Translations under genes and position numbers: made by a program | The notes under the pieces: generated by a model | What the model saw: the letters and a program-made list of their open reading frames with translations, nothing else | Database searches by the model: none | Told to the model about the DNA's origin: nothing | Assembly: GCF_013409255.1 (NCBI RefSeq) | Contig: NZ_JACCAS010000001.1 | Coordinates: forward strand, 3,782,001 to 3,846,000 | DNA length: 64,000 nucleotides | Direction of reading: 5' to 3' | Source of the DNA: Paraburkholderia bryophila | Lineage (GTDB): Bacteria > Pseudomonadota > Gammaproteobacteria > Burkholderiales > Burkholderiaceae | Part shown: positions 28,258 through 37,328 of the stretch, one piece after another | Position numbering within the stretch: the first letter of the stretch is position 1 | How the letters are laid out: each line of letters starts with the position of its first letter

Positions 28258-28569
28258 ATGATTCCAATCGGTCTAGCCTCAACGCTGCTCAGCAATGTAG
28301 GCAGCGCAATCCGTTCCGGTCTGTCGCAACTGGCCGGCAACAAGAGCAGCGCGAGCGCTTCGGGCGCCAGCGCCAGCCAGCAACCGACTTTTGCTACGCA
28401 CCTGAAGGCGGCTACCTCGTCGACCAGTACGACGGGAAGCCATCACCATCATCTGCATTCCAAGGGAATCGTGTTGAGCGCGTCGGCCGATGCCGTGCCG
28501 TCGACGTCGACGTCTCAAGCGAGCGGCGCTAACGCCGCGGTCGGCAAGAGCATCGATATCAGCGCGTAA
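28258..28569 (+). CDS. Small Ser/Ala/Thr-rich protein of unknown function
   Basis: The likely start is the ATG at 28258 (MIPIGLASTLLSNVGSAIRS), giving 103 residues; an earlier in-frame start at 28147 would add 37 unconserved-looking residues. The N-terminal 25 residues form an amphipathic helix. The rest is low-complexity Ser/Ala/Thr with a GSHHHHLHSKG cluster that could bind metal. No family is recognised and the ribosome site is weak. A strong terminator follows. Confidence 0.5.
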   Translation: MIPIGLASTLLSNVGSAIRSGLSQLAGNKSSASASGASASQQPTFATHLKAATSSTSTTGSHHHHLHSKGIVLSASADAVPSTSTSQASGANAAVGKSIDISA

Positions 28570-28584
28570 GCGTTTGATGGTTCA

Positions 28585-28626
28585 ACGGTTTAACCGTCGG
28601 CTTTTTCTGGCCGACTGTTAAACCGT
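28585..28626. terminator. Long terminator hairpin
   Basis: A 17-bp near-perfect stem (28585-28601 with 28610-28626; ACGGTTTAACCGTCGGC on the left arm) has a TTTTTCTG loop. It lies between convergent genes. Confidence 0.7.
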
Positions 28627-29645
28627 CAGAACTCGCTTCGGTAGGCGAAGAGCCCGGGCAGACCACCCGTCATGACGAACAGGATGTTCTGTCCTGCGCG
28701 ATAGTGTCCGGCGGTGGCGTTTTCCACCAGACCCGCGAAGGCTTTTCCACCGTAGACCGGGTCGAGCAGCAATCCTTCCGTCGACGCCATCAGGCGAACT
28801 GCTGCGCGCATGCCATCGGTTGGGATGCCGTAGCCGGCGCCGAGTTGCGCTTCATCGATTGAAATCGCGCTGCTGTCCACGCGGAGAGTCGCGTTGATGA
28901 GTTGCGCCGTCTGGTTGGCTTTATCGAGCGTGGTCGAGCGGGCCTGTTCGGCCTTGCCATACACCGTGAACGCGCTCACGAGCGACGGATCCCGTCCCAT
29001 CGCAACCAATCCGGCGACGAGTCCGGCGTGCATCCCACCGCTCCCGTTGGGAACCACGATGCGATCGAACGATATGCCATCTACCTTCGCCTGGCCGACG
29101 ATTTCAGCCGCGCAATCCGCATAGCCCAAACAGCCCACCGGACTCGAGCCGCCCAGCGGACAGACATAGACGCGACGGCCTTGCGCGCGCAACTCGCTCG
29201 CGCGGTCCTCGGCGAATTGCAGCGCGTTGGCCGAGCCAGGCAAATCGTGCACGTGCGCGTCGAACAATGCGTCGAGCAGAATGTTGCCGTTGTCGACGTA
29301 GTCGGGGTCGTCACGCGGCACCGCTCTCGTCAGAACCAGCTCGCACTCGAGGCCGACACGCGCCGCGGCCGCGGCCGTCAGGCGCGCGTGATTCGACTGC
29401 CGCGCACCGACGGTAATGATCGTGTCCGCACCGCTCGCTAGCGCTTCGCCTATCAGGAATTCGAGCTTGCGCAACTTGTTGCCGCCACCGCCCAGACCAT
29501 TCAGATCATCTCGTTTGACGAACACGTTCGCGCCGCCTAAGTGGGCGCTCAGGCGAGGCAGATGCTGGATCGGCGTCGGCCCTTCGAGGAGGGCGCGGCG
29601 CGGAAACTTCGACAGATCGAGTTGGGGTGTGGTTGAGGTAGTCAT
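28626..29645 (-). CDS. D-cysteine desulfhydrase / ACC-deaminase family enzyme
   Basis: The 339-residue fold-type II PLP enzyme has the PLP lysine in GGGGNKLRKLEFLIGEAL (about residue 57), VGARQSNHARLTAAAAARVG, PLGGSSPVGCLGYADCAAEI, the phosphate-binding PNGSGGMHAGLVAGL, and DPVYGGKAFAGL near the end. This matches D-cysteine desulfhydrase (DcyD) and L-cysteate sulfo-lyase (CuyA) more than plant-type ACC deaminase, but these activities overlap in annotation. It would release pyruvate, ammonia and sulfide or sulfite. The stop overlaps the terminator stem by one base. Confidence 0.85.
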   Translation of the reverse strand: MTTSTTPQLDLSKFPRRALLEGPTPIQHLPRLSAHLGGANVFVKRDDLNGLGGGGNKLRKLEFLIGEALASGADTIITVGARQSNHARLTAAAAARVGLECELVLTRAVPRDDPDYVDNGNILLDALFDAHVHDLPGSANALQFAEDRASELRAQGRRVYVCPLGGSSPVGCLGYADCAAEIVGQAKVDGISFDRIVVPNGSGGMHAGLVAGLVAMGRDPSLVSAFTVYGKAEQARSTTLDKANQTAQLINATLRVDSSAISIDEAQLGAGYGIPTDGMRAAVRLMASTEGLLLDPVYGGKAFAGLVENATAGHYRAGQNILFVMTGGLPGLFAYRSEF

Positions 29646-29741
29646 TGCCGTTGCGCCGTCGATAACATTCGCTCCCCGCGCGGCTCAATGAGATTGAGCC
29701 CGGCCGGAAACGCTCGCACTCCCGGGATTGCGTGGACCTGA

Positions 29742-30932
29742 TCAATAGGCATAATACGGCCCCGCGCCGCCGGGCGTGCTTCGTCCGTTGAACGCAACGA
29801 ACAACGAGCGGCCGTAAAAGAACGGCAGCCCCCAATCGAAGCTGGTCGAGAGGAAACTCGCTGCACCCAGGGCGGAGATCGGCCCGGCGCGATCGTTTTG
29901 CGCGAAGTTGCCGGCGCCGAACAGGCTGTTGACATTGGCGACGTTGAAATTGACCGTGCCGTTGATTCCATTGCCGCCGACATTGACGGCGGATAGCGCG
30001 GTCGGTGAAGCCGGACAGTAGTCCACAGTGCCAGCACAAAGCGGCAGACTGCTGTCGTTGAAGCTGTAGCGATTCGTTCCACTGTCGATAAAGCTATCCG
30101 GATAAGACGTGCCGTTATAGACCGTCGTGATATCCCCATTCAGGTTGGTGGCATAGACCTGTGCGCTGCCCAGGGCGTTGTCCGCCTGCGTGCCGATACC
30201 GAAGATCAACTGCCCCGTCGCATTGACCGCCCCAGCGCTCGAAATACTGGGCAGTTGCATGATGACGCCGTTATTGTCCTGAGCGAATTGCGCCACCGGA
30301 TTGCCGACTTGTTGTGCCAGCGGGACGGCGGTCGACGTGCACGAAGTCGCGCCGCAGGTGTAGTAACGGTTATTGGCCGGGTTGAGGGAACATCCCGAGC
30401 CGCAATCGGCTGGCGTGACGCCGATGCCCATAATGCCGTTGGCGTTCATCGCCGCGCTGGTGCTTTGTGCGGCGCCGCCGGTACTGGAGCAATAATTCGG
30501 CGCGGCCGGCATGGCGGGGTCGGCCACGATATGAACAGCGATATTGCTAGCGGTTTCTCCACCCATTTTGACGTCCGCCAACCTGGCCGAGCCCCAGACA
30601 TAACTGCTCACATAAAAATAGCATTCGCCGAGTTGATTGCCGGCACTGGTGTTTTGACTGGCAAGATTCAATGCTGCGATGGCAGGGGTCGACAACAACC
30701 TTAAACCGACCGAGCCGGTATCGATCAGCACGTGATCGATGGTCTGGCAATTATTGGTGCCCGGCGCGCAAATCGTGACGTTAGTATAGGCGCGATTAAC
30801 GACGCCGAACGTGCCATCCACTGAAATCGCGGCCTTATTCTGACCGGACGTTCCGGTTGAGACCGAGCTCCCGGAGCCGCCGCCACAGCCTGCCAGCAGC
30901 AGCAAGAGCGCTGCAATAAAAAACCTGCGCAT
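29742..30932 (-). CDS. DUF3443 lipoprotein, pepsin-like aspartic protease candidate
   Basis: The 396-residue protein starts at the ATG at 30932, with AAGGA about 7 bases upstream. It has a lipoprotein signal with Cys16 in LLLLAGCGGGSGSS. The body matches DUF3443. It carries a pepsin-like order of motifs: NRAYTNVTICAPGTNNCQ, then HVLIDTGSVGLRLL (Asp71-Thr-Gly), NGIMGIG (165-171), GQLIFGIGTQ (240-249), and SFIDSGTNRYSF (Asp283-Ser-Gly). This parallels the xVxIGTP / DTGSSxLW / GILGLG / FGG / DTGT order of A1 peptidases. Several cysteine pairs suggest a disulfide-stabilised exported protein. DUF2844 lies 8 bases upstream, so the pair is an operon. Family membership is likely; protease activity is inferred and untested. 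Confidence 0.78.
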   Translation of the reverse strand: MRRFFIAALLLLLAGCGGGSGSSVSTGTSGQNKAAISVDGTFGVVNRAYTNVTICAPGTNNCQTIDHVLIDTGSVGLRLLSTPAIAALNLASQNTSAGNQLGECYFYVSSYVWGSARLADVKMGGETASNIAVHIVADPAMPAAPNYCSSTGGAAQSTSAAMNANGIMGIGVTPADCGSGCSLNPANNRYYTCGATSCTSTAVPLAQQVGNPVAQFAQDNNGVIMQLPSISSAGAVNATGQLIFGIGTQADNALGSAQVYATNLNGDITTVYNGTSYPDSFIDSGTNRYSFNDSSLPLCAGTVDYCPASPTALSAVNVGGNGINGTVNFNVANVNSLFGAGNFAQNDRAGPISALGAASFLSTSFDWGLPFFYGRSLFVAFNGRSTPGGAGPYYAY

Positions 30933-30940
30933 AGAGGTCC

Positions 30941-31456
30941 TTACTGAATAGCCTGAGCCGTTACGCCTTGCGGCAGCAGTGCGGGCAGGAAAGCCTGGCC
31001 GAAGAATGAGTTCATATGACCGCCCGTGGAGACAACCATCCCGGCAGCCTGAAATGCGATGGGACCTCGCTCGCCGTTCTGATTCGCGCTCTGGATGCCT
31101 GCGGCGTAAGCCGGAAAATAATTGCCGAGCAGCTGTCGTAGATTCGGGGGCGTCGGGCCTCGCCACGCGATGCCGAATACGCTGCCGTTCGATAGGAACT
31201 CTTTAATGACGGTCCCATCCGTTTGAGTCAATTGCTGGACCGAGACGCCGGCCGGTAAAACGGTGGGCGCGTTGGTTGTATTCGCGGCGCTGCTGGCATT
31301 CGCCCGGATCGCCGAGGATGTCGATTGCTGAGTGCTGGCTTGCAATTGAGTCTGGTCGGCGACGATGCTCGACATATTGCCGCCGAGAGTGGCGAATGCA
31401 GGCAGAGGCATGATGACAACTACCGAGACAAGTGCAATCCTGGTTCTATAACCCAT
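30941..31456 (-). CDS. DUF2844 exported protein
   Basis: The 171-residue protein has a signal peptide (MGYRTRIALVSVVVIMPLPA) followed by [20 protein letters not shown], the usual opening of DUF2844. Conserved-looking blocks are DGTVIKEFLSNGSVFGIAWR, GPTPPNLRQLLGNYFPAY and VVSTGGHMNSFFGQAFLP. A TTG start at 31471 is also possible. DUF2844 genes typically precede DUF3443 genes, as here; the role of the pair is unknown. The location should be periplasmic or outer-membrane. Confidence 0.8.
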   Translation of the reverse strand: MGYRTRIALVSVVVIMPLPAFATLGGNMSSIVADQTQLQASTQQSTSSAIRANASSAANTTNAPTVLPAGVSVQQLTQTDGTVIKEFLSNGSVFGIAWRGPTPPNLRQLLGNYFPAYAAGIQSANQNGERGPIAFQAAGMVVSTGGHMNSFFGQAFLPALLPQGVTAQAIQ

Positions 31457-32220
31457 ATTAGTTATCTGCAAGAGTGGTCAGTCTGGGAAAAGCCGTCGCC
31501 GTAAGATGCGACCGCGAATACAGGCGCAGCGAAAATATTTTATTTATTGCTGTTTCGGACTATTCAGCAGAGGCGATCTTCAATAGCAGTTTGCAGCTTT
31601 CATTTGCGTGAAGTTGCCCGGCCAGAGACGATTTCATCGTACCAATTGTTTCTTTCAGTTGTATTTTCTTCTGGTTCGGAAAGCGCTAATCGGCAAGCGC
31701 TTCCTGGGGACTAACGGATACGAATTGCGGAGAGCGGTCGTATGGCGGGGGCGGCGTAGACCACTTTTGTGCCGGGTTTGACGTACGTCGTTGACTCGGA
31801 CTTTGTCGTGTTTTGATGCACGTTCGGATGCGGGTACGTCTATGTGAATCAGGTTGCCGCTTAACCCGTTGGCGTCCACTCATCTCGACGGACCTCAGGA
31901 AGCCCGGCGAGTGCGTCGAGCGGAGGCTCCGCAACGTCTCACCCTAAAGTTTAGAGCCTACCTGCCGATATTCAGGCATCCGCAATGTTTCATGTTTCTG
32001 ATCATGAGTCAGTACTACGATTGCGTTCCCATCGGTCCAAATATCGGTGGCGTTACCCTCGCCTCGCCCACGAGATGGCTGAAGCTTCCGGTGGGGGCAG
32101 GGAAAGTGCTCTGGGGAAGAAAAAATATGCCTAACCAGGCCTATTTTTCAGGGAAGTTGTTGGTGGCGTTCAGGGCAGCGCCGCATCGGCGCCGTGATCA
32201 ATTTAAACAGAATCAACTCA
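31457..32220. other. 764-base intergenic region before the autotransporter
   Basis: Short open frames occur on both strands (for example 31854-32228 plus), but none has a ribosome site, signal or sensible composition, so no gene is called. The stretch is AT-richer than its neighbours, particularly 31535-31680 and 31960-32220. It probably holds the divergent promoters of DUF2844 and the autotransporter; no clear -35/-10 pair was found. Confidence 0.4.
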
Positions 32221-35094
32221 ATGCCTAAATCAATGGCTCCACGTCGTTCGCGTGCTGTTCGCTCAAGTCATCTCCCCCATTCGACTTTGCAGGTCGGTGT
32301 GCTGAACCTGGCACTCGTGGCGGCATCTTCTTCCATGCTGTCTTCGCATGCCTGGGCCGATACCACCATTACGGGGCTTACCACCGGTTATAACAACACC
32401 GACACCACGAATGTGACCGTGGTGAGCATTAATGCGCCAAGCGCTACCTATGGTGTTAACAACACCATCTCGATGGGTACGCTGAACGTCACGGACTCGA
32501 TTACCGCCGGATCGGCGATCAGCAACTACGGCATCGAGAACTTCGGCACCATCTCGGCCCTGCTCAACTCGGGAACCATCACGGGTGGTTATGGTTTGTA
32601 TCTTCCTGCCGGGACCATCGGCACTATCACCAACAGCGGAATAATCCATGGGCTGGCCGGAAATGGTATCTACAACAATGCCACTGTCGGTTCACTAACC
32701 AATGCTTCCAGCGGCACCATCAGTTCGGCTGCCTACAACGGCATATATAGCGGTGGCTCGATCGGCACGCTGACCAACCAGGGCTTGATTACCACAAGCA
32801 GCACTACCAGCGGCTTGGACAGTGGTATCTACGGTGGTGGGACGATTACCTCGCTGGTTAACAGCGGCACCATCTCCGGTGGTGGCGCCGGCAGCGGTAT
32901 CTACAACGTTGGGCTGATCACTTCCTTAAACAACAGCAGCGGCACTATCAGCAGCGGCACCGCCAGCGGCGGCATCGCGCTCTACAACGCCGGCACCATC
33001 GGTACGCTGAACAACGGCGGCGCGATCAGCGGAGCCACCGATGGGATCAGTAATGCGGGCAGCGGTCACCTGAACACGGTAACCAATAGCAATCTGATCA
33101 ACGGCTCCATTGCCGGAATACTCAATAGCGCCACCATCGGCACGCTGACCAACAACAACGGCGGCACGATCAGCGGCGCCACCGGACTCCGCAACAGCGG
33201 CACCATCGGCACGCTTAGCAACAGCGGCATCATCACCGGCACCAGCTTTGCGCTTTACAACGCGAGCAGTGGCCTGAGCACGATCACCAACAGCGGCACG
33301 ATCGCCGGCGCGATCACCAATACCAGCAGCACGACGCTGACCATCAACGGTGGCACCGGTGCGGCCTTCGGAACCTTGACCGGCAACAGCGGCGCCATTG
33401 GCAGCTTCACCAATAGCAACGGCAACCTGGCGTTCGGTTCCGGCAACCTGCTGCTTAACGACAATATCAATGTCGGCAGCAACACGGTGACCAATGTAGC
33501 GGCGACGCTGCAGGTGAACAGCCCGATCGCCATCACGGGTAATTACAGCCAGGGCAGTGGCGCTACGCTGCAGATCGGCGTGGCGAACGGCGCGGTGGCG
33601 GGCGGCGCGCCCGGTACGGATAGTGGCTATGGCAGGCTCGTCGTGTCCGGCAATGCCACGATCGCTTCGGGGTCGTCGGTTCATCTGGCGGCCTTGAGCA
33701 GCTATGGTTTTGCCCCCGGTCAGCGTTTCGTGGTGGTGGATGCCGGCGGGGCGAGTACGTATAACCAGACCAGTCTGAATTATTCGGCAAGCGGTTATGG
33801 CGGGGCGATTACGGGGCAAAACGTGTCCAACGATGGTCGCAGCGATCTGGTCCTGACGCTGAGCACGCCGACGCCGACGCCGACACCCACACCGACGCCA
33901 ACGCCAACACCCACACCCACACCCACACCGACGCCGACGCCGACACCCACGATCCCGGCAACCACGCCGAATGCCATCTCGTCGCTCACCGGGCTGTCGC
34001 GCTACACCGGCATCAGCAACCTCGCGCTGCTGAACCTGTTCGATGCTTCGCTCGCGCTGAACCAGCAGGGCTCGGCCGCGCAGTCGAACCAGGCCGGTGC
34101 GAAACTCAGCCCGATCAGTCAGGCCTCGACGGCTCAGGCGGCGGCAGCGCCCACGCTAGACGTGCTCAATATCATTGCCGCGCACTCCGACTCTCTGCGT
34201 CTTGCGCAGGCTGGCGGCACGAGCGGCGTGTCGACCGGCGAGAGCGGGCCGGCATGGGGCGTGTGGGGCCAGGCATTCGGCGGTCATGCCAGCCAGGACC
34301 AGCGCGACAACGTGGACGGCTACAGCGCCAACTTCGGCGGCCTGCTGTTCGGCGTAGACCGTGCCATCAGCGACGCGTGGCGTGCGGGTGGCGTGTTCAG
34401 CTACAGCAACGCCGCGATCAGCAACACGGGCGACACCGCAGGCGATACGACCCGGGTGAACTCATACAGCCTGTTCGGCTACGCCAGTTTCACCGGCCGG
34501 ACGTGGTACGCGAACCTGTCCGCCGGCGCGGTGCAGCAGCGCTACGACACGAACCGTGTGGTCGACTTCCCCGGCTTCTCGGGTAACGCGAACGGCAGCT
34601 TCAGCGGTACGCAGTACGTGGCGCGCGCCGAAGCGGGCTATCCGCTGGCGCTGGGCGTGGCAACGCTGACGCCGCTGGCAAGCCTGACCTACAGCTACCT
34701 GCACCAGAACGGCTACACGGAAAGCGGTGGTAACGGTGCGGCGCTGTCGATCGGTGCGGCACACACGACATCGGTGAACAGCGACGTGGGCGTGAAGATT
34801 GAACGCGAATGGGCGACGTCGTACGGTGGACTGGTGCCGGATCTGCAGATCGCGTGGCGTCACGAGTACGACAACACGCGGGCGCAGACCACCGCCAGCT
34901 ACGCAGCGGACCCGACCGGCCAGACGAGCTTCACGTCGCTGGGCGCAAGTCCTGTGACGAATTCGGCGGTCATTTCCGTGGGCCTCTCGCTGTTGCGTGC
35001 CAATAACCTGAGCATCACGGCGCACTACCAGGCCCAGCTCGGCTCGGGTTACGTGGCTCAGGGCGGCACGGTGCGTCTGCGTCAGCTGTTCTAA
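32221..35094 (+). CDS. Type V autotransporter with short-repeat passenger
   Basis: From the ATG at 32221 the protein is 957 residues. A basic N-terminus and a signal region (GVLNLALVAASSSMLSSHAWA) lead into a passenger of about 500 residues. The passenger is built from short Gly/Thr/Ser/Asn repeats of the NSGTIGTLxNSGTISG type (about residues 90-390), a beta-solenoid pattern. A Thr-Pro linker (about 549-577) and an Ala/Gln/Ser helix region follow. The C-terminal beta-barrel runs from about 680 (WGVWGQAFGGHASQDQRDNV) to a terminal Phe (GTVRLRQLF). It should export its passenger to the cell surface. No protease or adhesin motif is visible. A terminator follows 38 bases after the stop. Start alternatives are GTG 32194 and ATG 32233. 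Confidence 0.88.
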   Translation: MPKSMAPRRSRAVRSSHLPHSTLQVGVLNLALVAASSSMLSSHAWADTTITGLTTGYNNTDTTNVTVVSINAPSATYGVNNTISMGTLNVTDSITAGSAISNYGIENFGTISALLNSGTITGGYGLYLPAGTIGTITNSGIIHGLAGNGIYNNATVGSLTNASSGTISSAAYNGIYSGGSIGTLTNQGLITTSSTTSGLDSGIYGGGTITSLVNSGTISGGGAGSGIYNVGLITSLNNSSGTISSGTASGGIALYNAGTIGTLNNGGAISGATDGISNAGSGHLNTVTNSNLINGSIAGILNSATIGTLTNNNGGTISGATGLRNSGTIGTLSNSGIITGTSFALYNASSGLSTITNSGTIAGAITNTSSTTLTINGGTGAAFGTLTGNSGAIGSFTNSNGNLAFGSGNLLLNDNINVGSNTVTNVAATLQVNSPIAITGNYSQGSGATLQIGVANGAVAGGAPGTDSGYGRLVVSGNATIASGSSVHLAALSSYGFAPGQRFVVVDAGGASTYNQTSLNYSASGYGGAITGQNVSNDGRSDLVLTLSTPTPTPTPTPTPTPTPTPTPTPTPTPTPTIPATTPNAISSLTGLSRYTGISNLALLNLFDASLALNQQGSAAQSNQAGAKLSPISQASTAQAAAAPTLDVLNIIAAHSDSLRLAQAGGTSGVSTGESGPAWGVWGQAFGGHASQDQRDNVDGYSANFGGLLFGVDRAISDAWRAGGVFSYSNAAISNTGDTAGDTTRVNSYSLFGYASFTGRTWYANLSAGAVQQRYDTNRVVDFPGFSGNANGSFSGTQYVARAEAGYPLALGVATLTPLASLTYSYLHQNGYTESGGNGAALSIGAAHTTSVNSDVGVKIEREWATSYGGLVPDLQIAWRHEYDNTRAQTTASYAADPTGQTSFTSLGASPVTNSAVISVGLSLLRANNLSITAHYQAQLGSGYVAQGGTVRLRQLF
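33865..33950 (+). repeat. Thr-Pro hexanucleotide microsatellite
   Basis: About 14 tandem ACNCCN units encode alternating Thr-Pro inside the autotransporter linker. Slippage in 6-base units would change linker length without breaking the frame. Confidence 0.9.
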
Positions 35095-35132
35095 GCCGCA
35101 GGGGCGGTCACTACCTGTTGTACCAGCAGTCG

Positions 35133-35169
35133 AGCGCATTCCCTCATCGACGAGGGAATGCGCTTTTTC
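35133..35169 (+). terminator. Terminator after the autotransporter
   Basis: 13-bp stem AGCGCATTCCCTC (35133-35145) / GAGGGAATGCGCT (35152-35164), then a T-run. It separates the autotransporter transcript from the operon starting at 35238. Confidence 0.9.
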
Positions 35170-35237
35170 TTTAGGCCATGGCGATCGTAGTACGATCGCG
35201 TGCATCGAATTGCCAAGCTATTTACCGGAGTAACAGC

Positions 35238-37328
35238 ATGCCAAGCGCGCCTGATTCCGCCGGCTCAATGACTATTCCAGTCGCGCTCGATCGGGCTCAT
35301 GCGCACTGGAACGCCGGTCAGGCTGTCCAGGCGGAACAACTCTGTCTGCGGGTGTTGGCCGCATGGCCCGGCCAGTCCGATGCGCTCCACCTGCTCGGGC
35401 TGATCGCGCATGCCTACGGCAATCTGGATCTCGCGATTTCGCATCTGCGCGAGGCGTGCAAGGTGCCTGGCGCGCCGGCGATCTACTTCAGCAACCTCGC
35501 CGAAATGTGCCGCCAGAAGGGCCTGTTGTCCGAAGGCGAGGCTGCCGCGCAGCGCGCGGTCGAGTTGGACCCCACGCTCGTGGCCGGCTGGAACAACCTG
35601 GGGATCCTGCTGCAGGAAGCGGGCAAGATGGAACAGAGTCTGGCGTGCCTCGAGCGGGTGGTCGCGCTCAAGCCCGACTGGGCCGACGCCCACAACAACC
35701 TGGGCAACACCTGGCGGCGGCTCGGCCGGCTGGATCACGCAGAGGTGCATTACCGGCACGCGCTGGCGTTGAACCCGTCGTATGCGATCGCGCACAGCAA
35801 CCTCGCGTTTCTGCTCTGTTCGAAGGGGCATTACGACGACGCGGCCGCCGAGGCGCGCTTCGCCATCGATCTCGATCCGAGTCTGGCCGACGCGTATCTG
35901 AACCTGGCCGAAGTGGAACTCTCGCGCCGCCGAACCGATGCCGTGCTCGCCACGCTGAACGCGCTGCACGCCTTTGCGCCCCAGCATCCACAGGGGCTGG
36001 TGGCGCGCGCGCGAGCTTTGACGCAATTCGGGCGCATCGATGAAGCGCTCGAGTTTGCCCGTCAGGCCGTGGCGCTCGCCCCGCATCACGCCGAGGCGCA
36101 CAACGTGCTGGGCCAGGCGCTGCAGAGCCAGGGCAGGATCGACGAGGCGCTGAGCGCCTTCGAGACAGCAGCCGGCTTACCCGGCACGGTGGCGGAAGAG
36201 GCCCTGATCAGCCGCGCGCACCTGTTGATGGAAGCGGGCCGCAAGGAAGAAGCCCTGGCGGGCTTCGAACGCGCGCTGGCGACTTTCCCCGGTTCCGTGC
36301 GAGCGCTGGCGAGCCGTGCGCACGTCAAGACGTTCGAGGCGGACGACGCCGACATCGTGGCGATGGAAGCCGTGCTTGCCGAAACGGAGGGGCGTCCGCT
36401 ACCCGAGCGGATCGACGCGCATTTTGCGCTGGGCAAGGCCTATCTCGACACCGGCGACGCGCAGCGCGCCTTTCACCACTTCGATAGCGGCAACCGTCAG
36501 AAGCGCGCGAGCATTACCTACGACGCCACTGCTACCGCTGGCTGGATGAAGCGCATCGCCGAGACGCTGACGCCCGAACGTCTGGCCGGGTTTCAGGGCG
36601 CCGGCGCACCATCGGACTTGCCGGTGTTCGTGATCGGCATGCCGCGCTCGGGCACGACGCTGATCGAGCAGATCGTGTCGTCCCATCCGCAGGTGACGGG
36701 GGGCGGCGAACTGTCGGTGCTGCGCTCCGTGATCGAGGGTCGCGGCGCATTTCCCGACTCGATCGGCACGATGACACGCGACGACGCGGCGCATCTCGGC
36801 CATGCCTACCTCGCGCGGGTGAACCCGCTTGCGCTGGGGCGCCTGCGCCTCGTCGACAAGATGCCCGCCAATTTCTTCTACACCGGCCTGATCCCGGCGA
36901 TCCTGCCGGGTGCGCGCATCATCCATTGCCGGCGAGATCCGGTGGATACCTGCTTGTCCTGCTACACCAGACAGTTCGGCGGCGAGCAGCCGTTCACATT
37001 CGATCAGGCCGAACTCGGCGCGTTCTACCGCAGTTACGAAGGGCTGATGGCGCACTTGCGTGACGTGCTGCCCGCGGAGCGTTTCATCGAGGTCGACTAC
37101 GAATCCGTGGTGGACGATCTCGAGGGCGAGGCCCGGCGTCTGATCGCGTTTCTGGGTCTGCCGTGGGACGACGCCTGCCTGAATTTCCATGAGAATCGAC
37201 GGGTGGTGCGTACCGCGAGCGTCGACCAGGTGCGCCAACCGATCTATAAAACGTCGCGGGGCCGCGGGCGGCAGTATGCCGACCATCTTGGCCCGCTCCT
37301 GTCAGCGCTGGGTGTCGACATACAATGA
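35238..37328 (+). CDS. TPR-repeat sulfotransferase
   Basis: From the ATG at 35238 (GGAG 8 bases upstream) the protein is 696 residues. Residues about 10-420 are tetratricopeptide repeats (for example AEAAAQRAVELDPTLVAGWN, ALKPDWADAHNNLGNTWRRL and DAEVHYRHALALNPSYAIAH-like units). Residues about 440-690 are a Sulfotransfer_3-type PAPS-dependent domain with the 5' phosphosulfate loop FVIGMPRSGTTLIEQIVSSH and the 3'-phosphate block ARIIHCRRDPVDTCLSCYTR. The acceptor is unknown; the TPRs suggest a protein or large-glycan partner. It overlaps the next gene by 4 bases (ATGA), so the two are translationally coupled. Confidence 0.85.
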   Translation: MPSAPDSAGSMTIPVALDRAHAHWNAGQAVQAEQLCLRVLAAWPGQSDALHLLGLIAHAYGNLDLAISHLREACKVPGAPAIYFSNLAEMCRQKGLLSEGEAAAQRAVELDPTLVAGWNNLGILLQEAGKMEQSLACLERVVALKPDWADAHNNLGNTWRRLGRLDHAEVHYRHALALNPSYAIAHSNLAFLLCSKGHYDDAAAEARFAIDLDPSLADAYLNLAEVELSRRRTDAVLATLNALHAFAPQHPQGLVARARALTQFGRIDEALEFARQAVALAPHHAEAHNVLGQALQSQGRIDEALSAFETAAGLPGTVAEEALISRAHLLMEAGRKEEALAGFERALATFPGSVRALASRAHVKTFEADDADIVAMEAVLAETEGRPLPERIDAHFALGKAYLDTGDAQRAFHHFDSGNRQKRASITYDATATAGWMKRIAETLTPERLAGFQGAGAPSDLPVFVIGMPRSGTTLIEQIVSSHPQVTGGGELSVLRSVIEGRGAFPDSIGTMTRDDAAHLGHAYLARVNPLALGRLRLVDKMPANFFYTGLIPAILPGARIIHCRRDPVDTCLSCYTRQFGGEQPFTFDQAELGAFYRSYEGLMAHLRDVLPAERFIEVDYESVVDDLEGEARRLIAFLGLPWDDACLNFHENRRVVRTASVDQVRQPIYKTSRGRGRQYADHLGPLLSALGVDIQ

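Noticed and set aside
31854..32228. Plus-strand open frame of 124 codons before the autotransporter
   Set aside because: No ribosome site, no signal, patternless composition, and it overlaps the likely start of the autotransporter.
33865..33950. Tandem repeats considered as a CRISPR array
   Set aside because: The unit is 6 bases, without spacers, and encodes the Thr-Pro linker of the autotransporter. No CRISPR array or cas gene was seen anywhere in the window.
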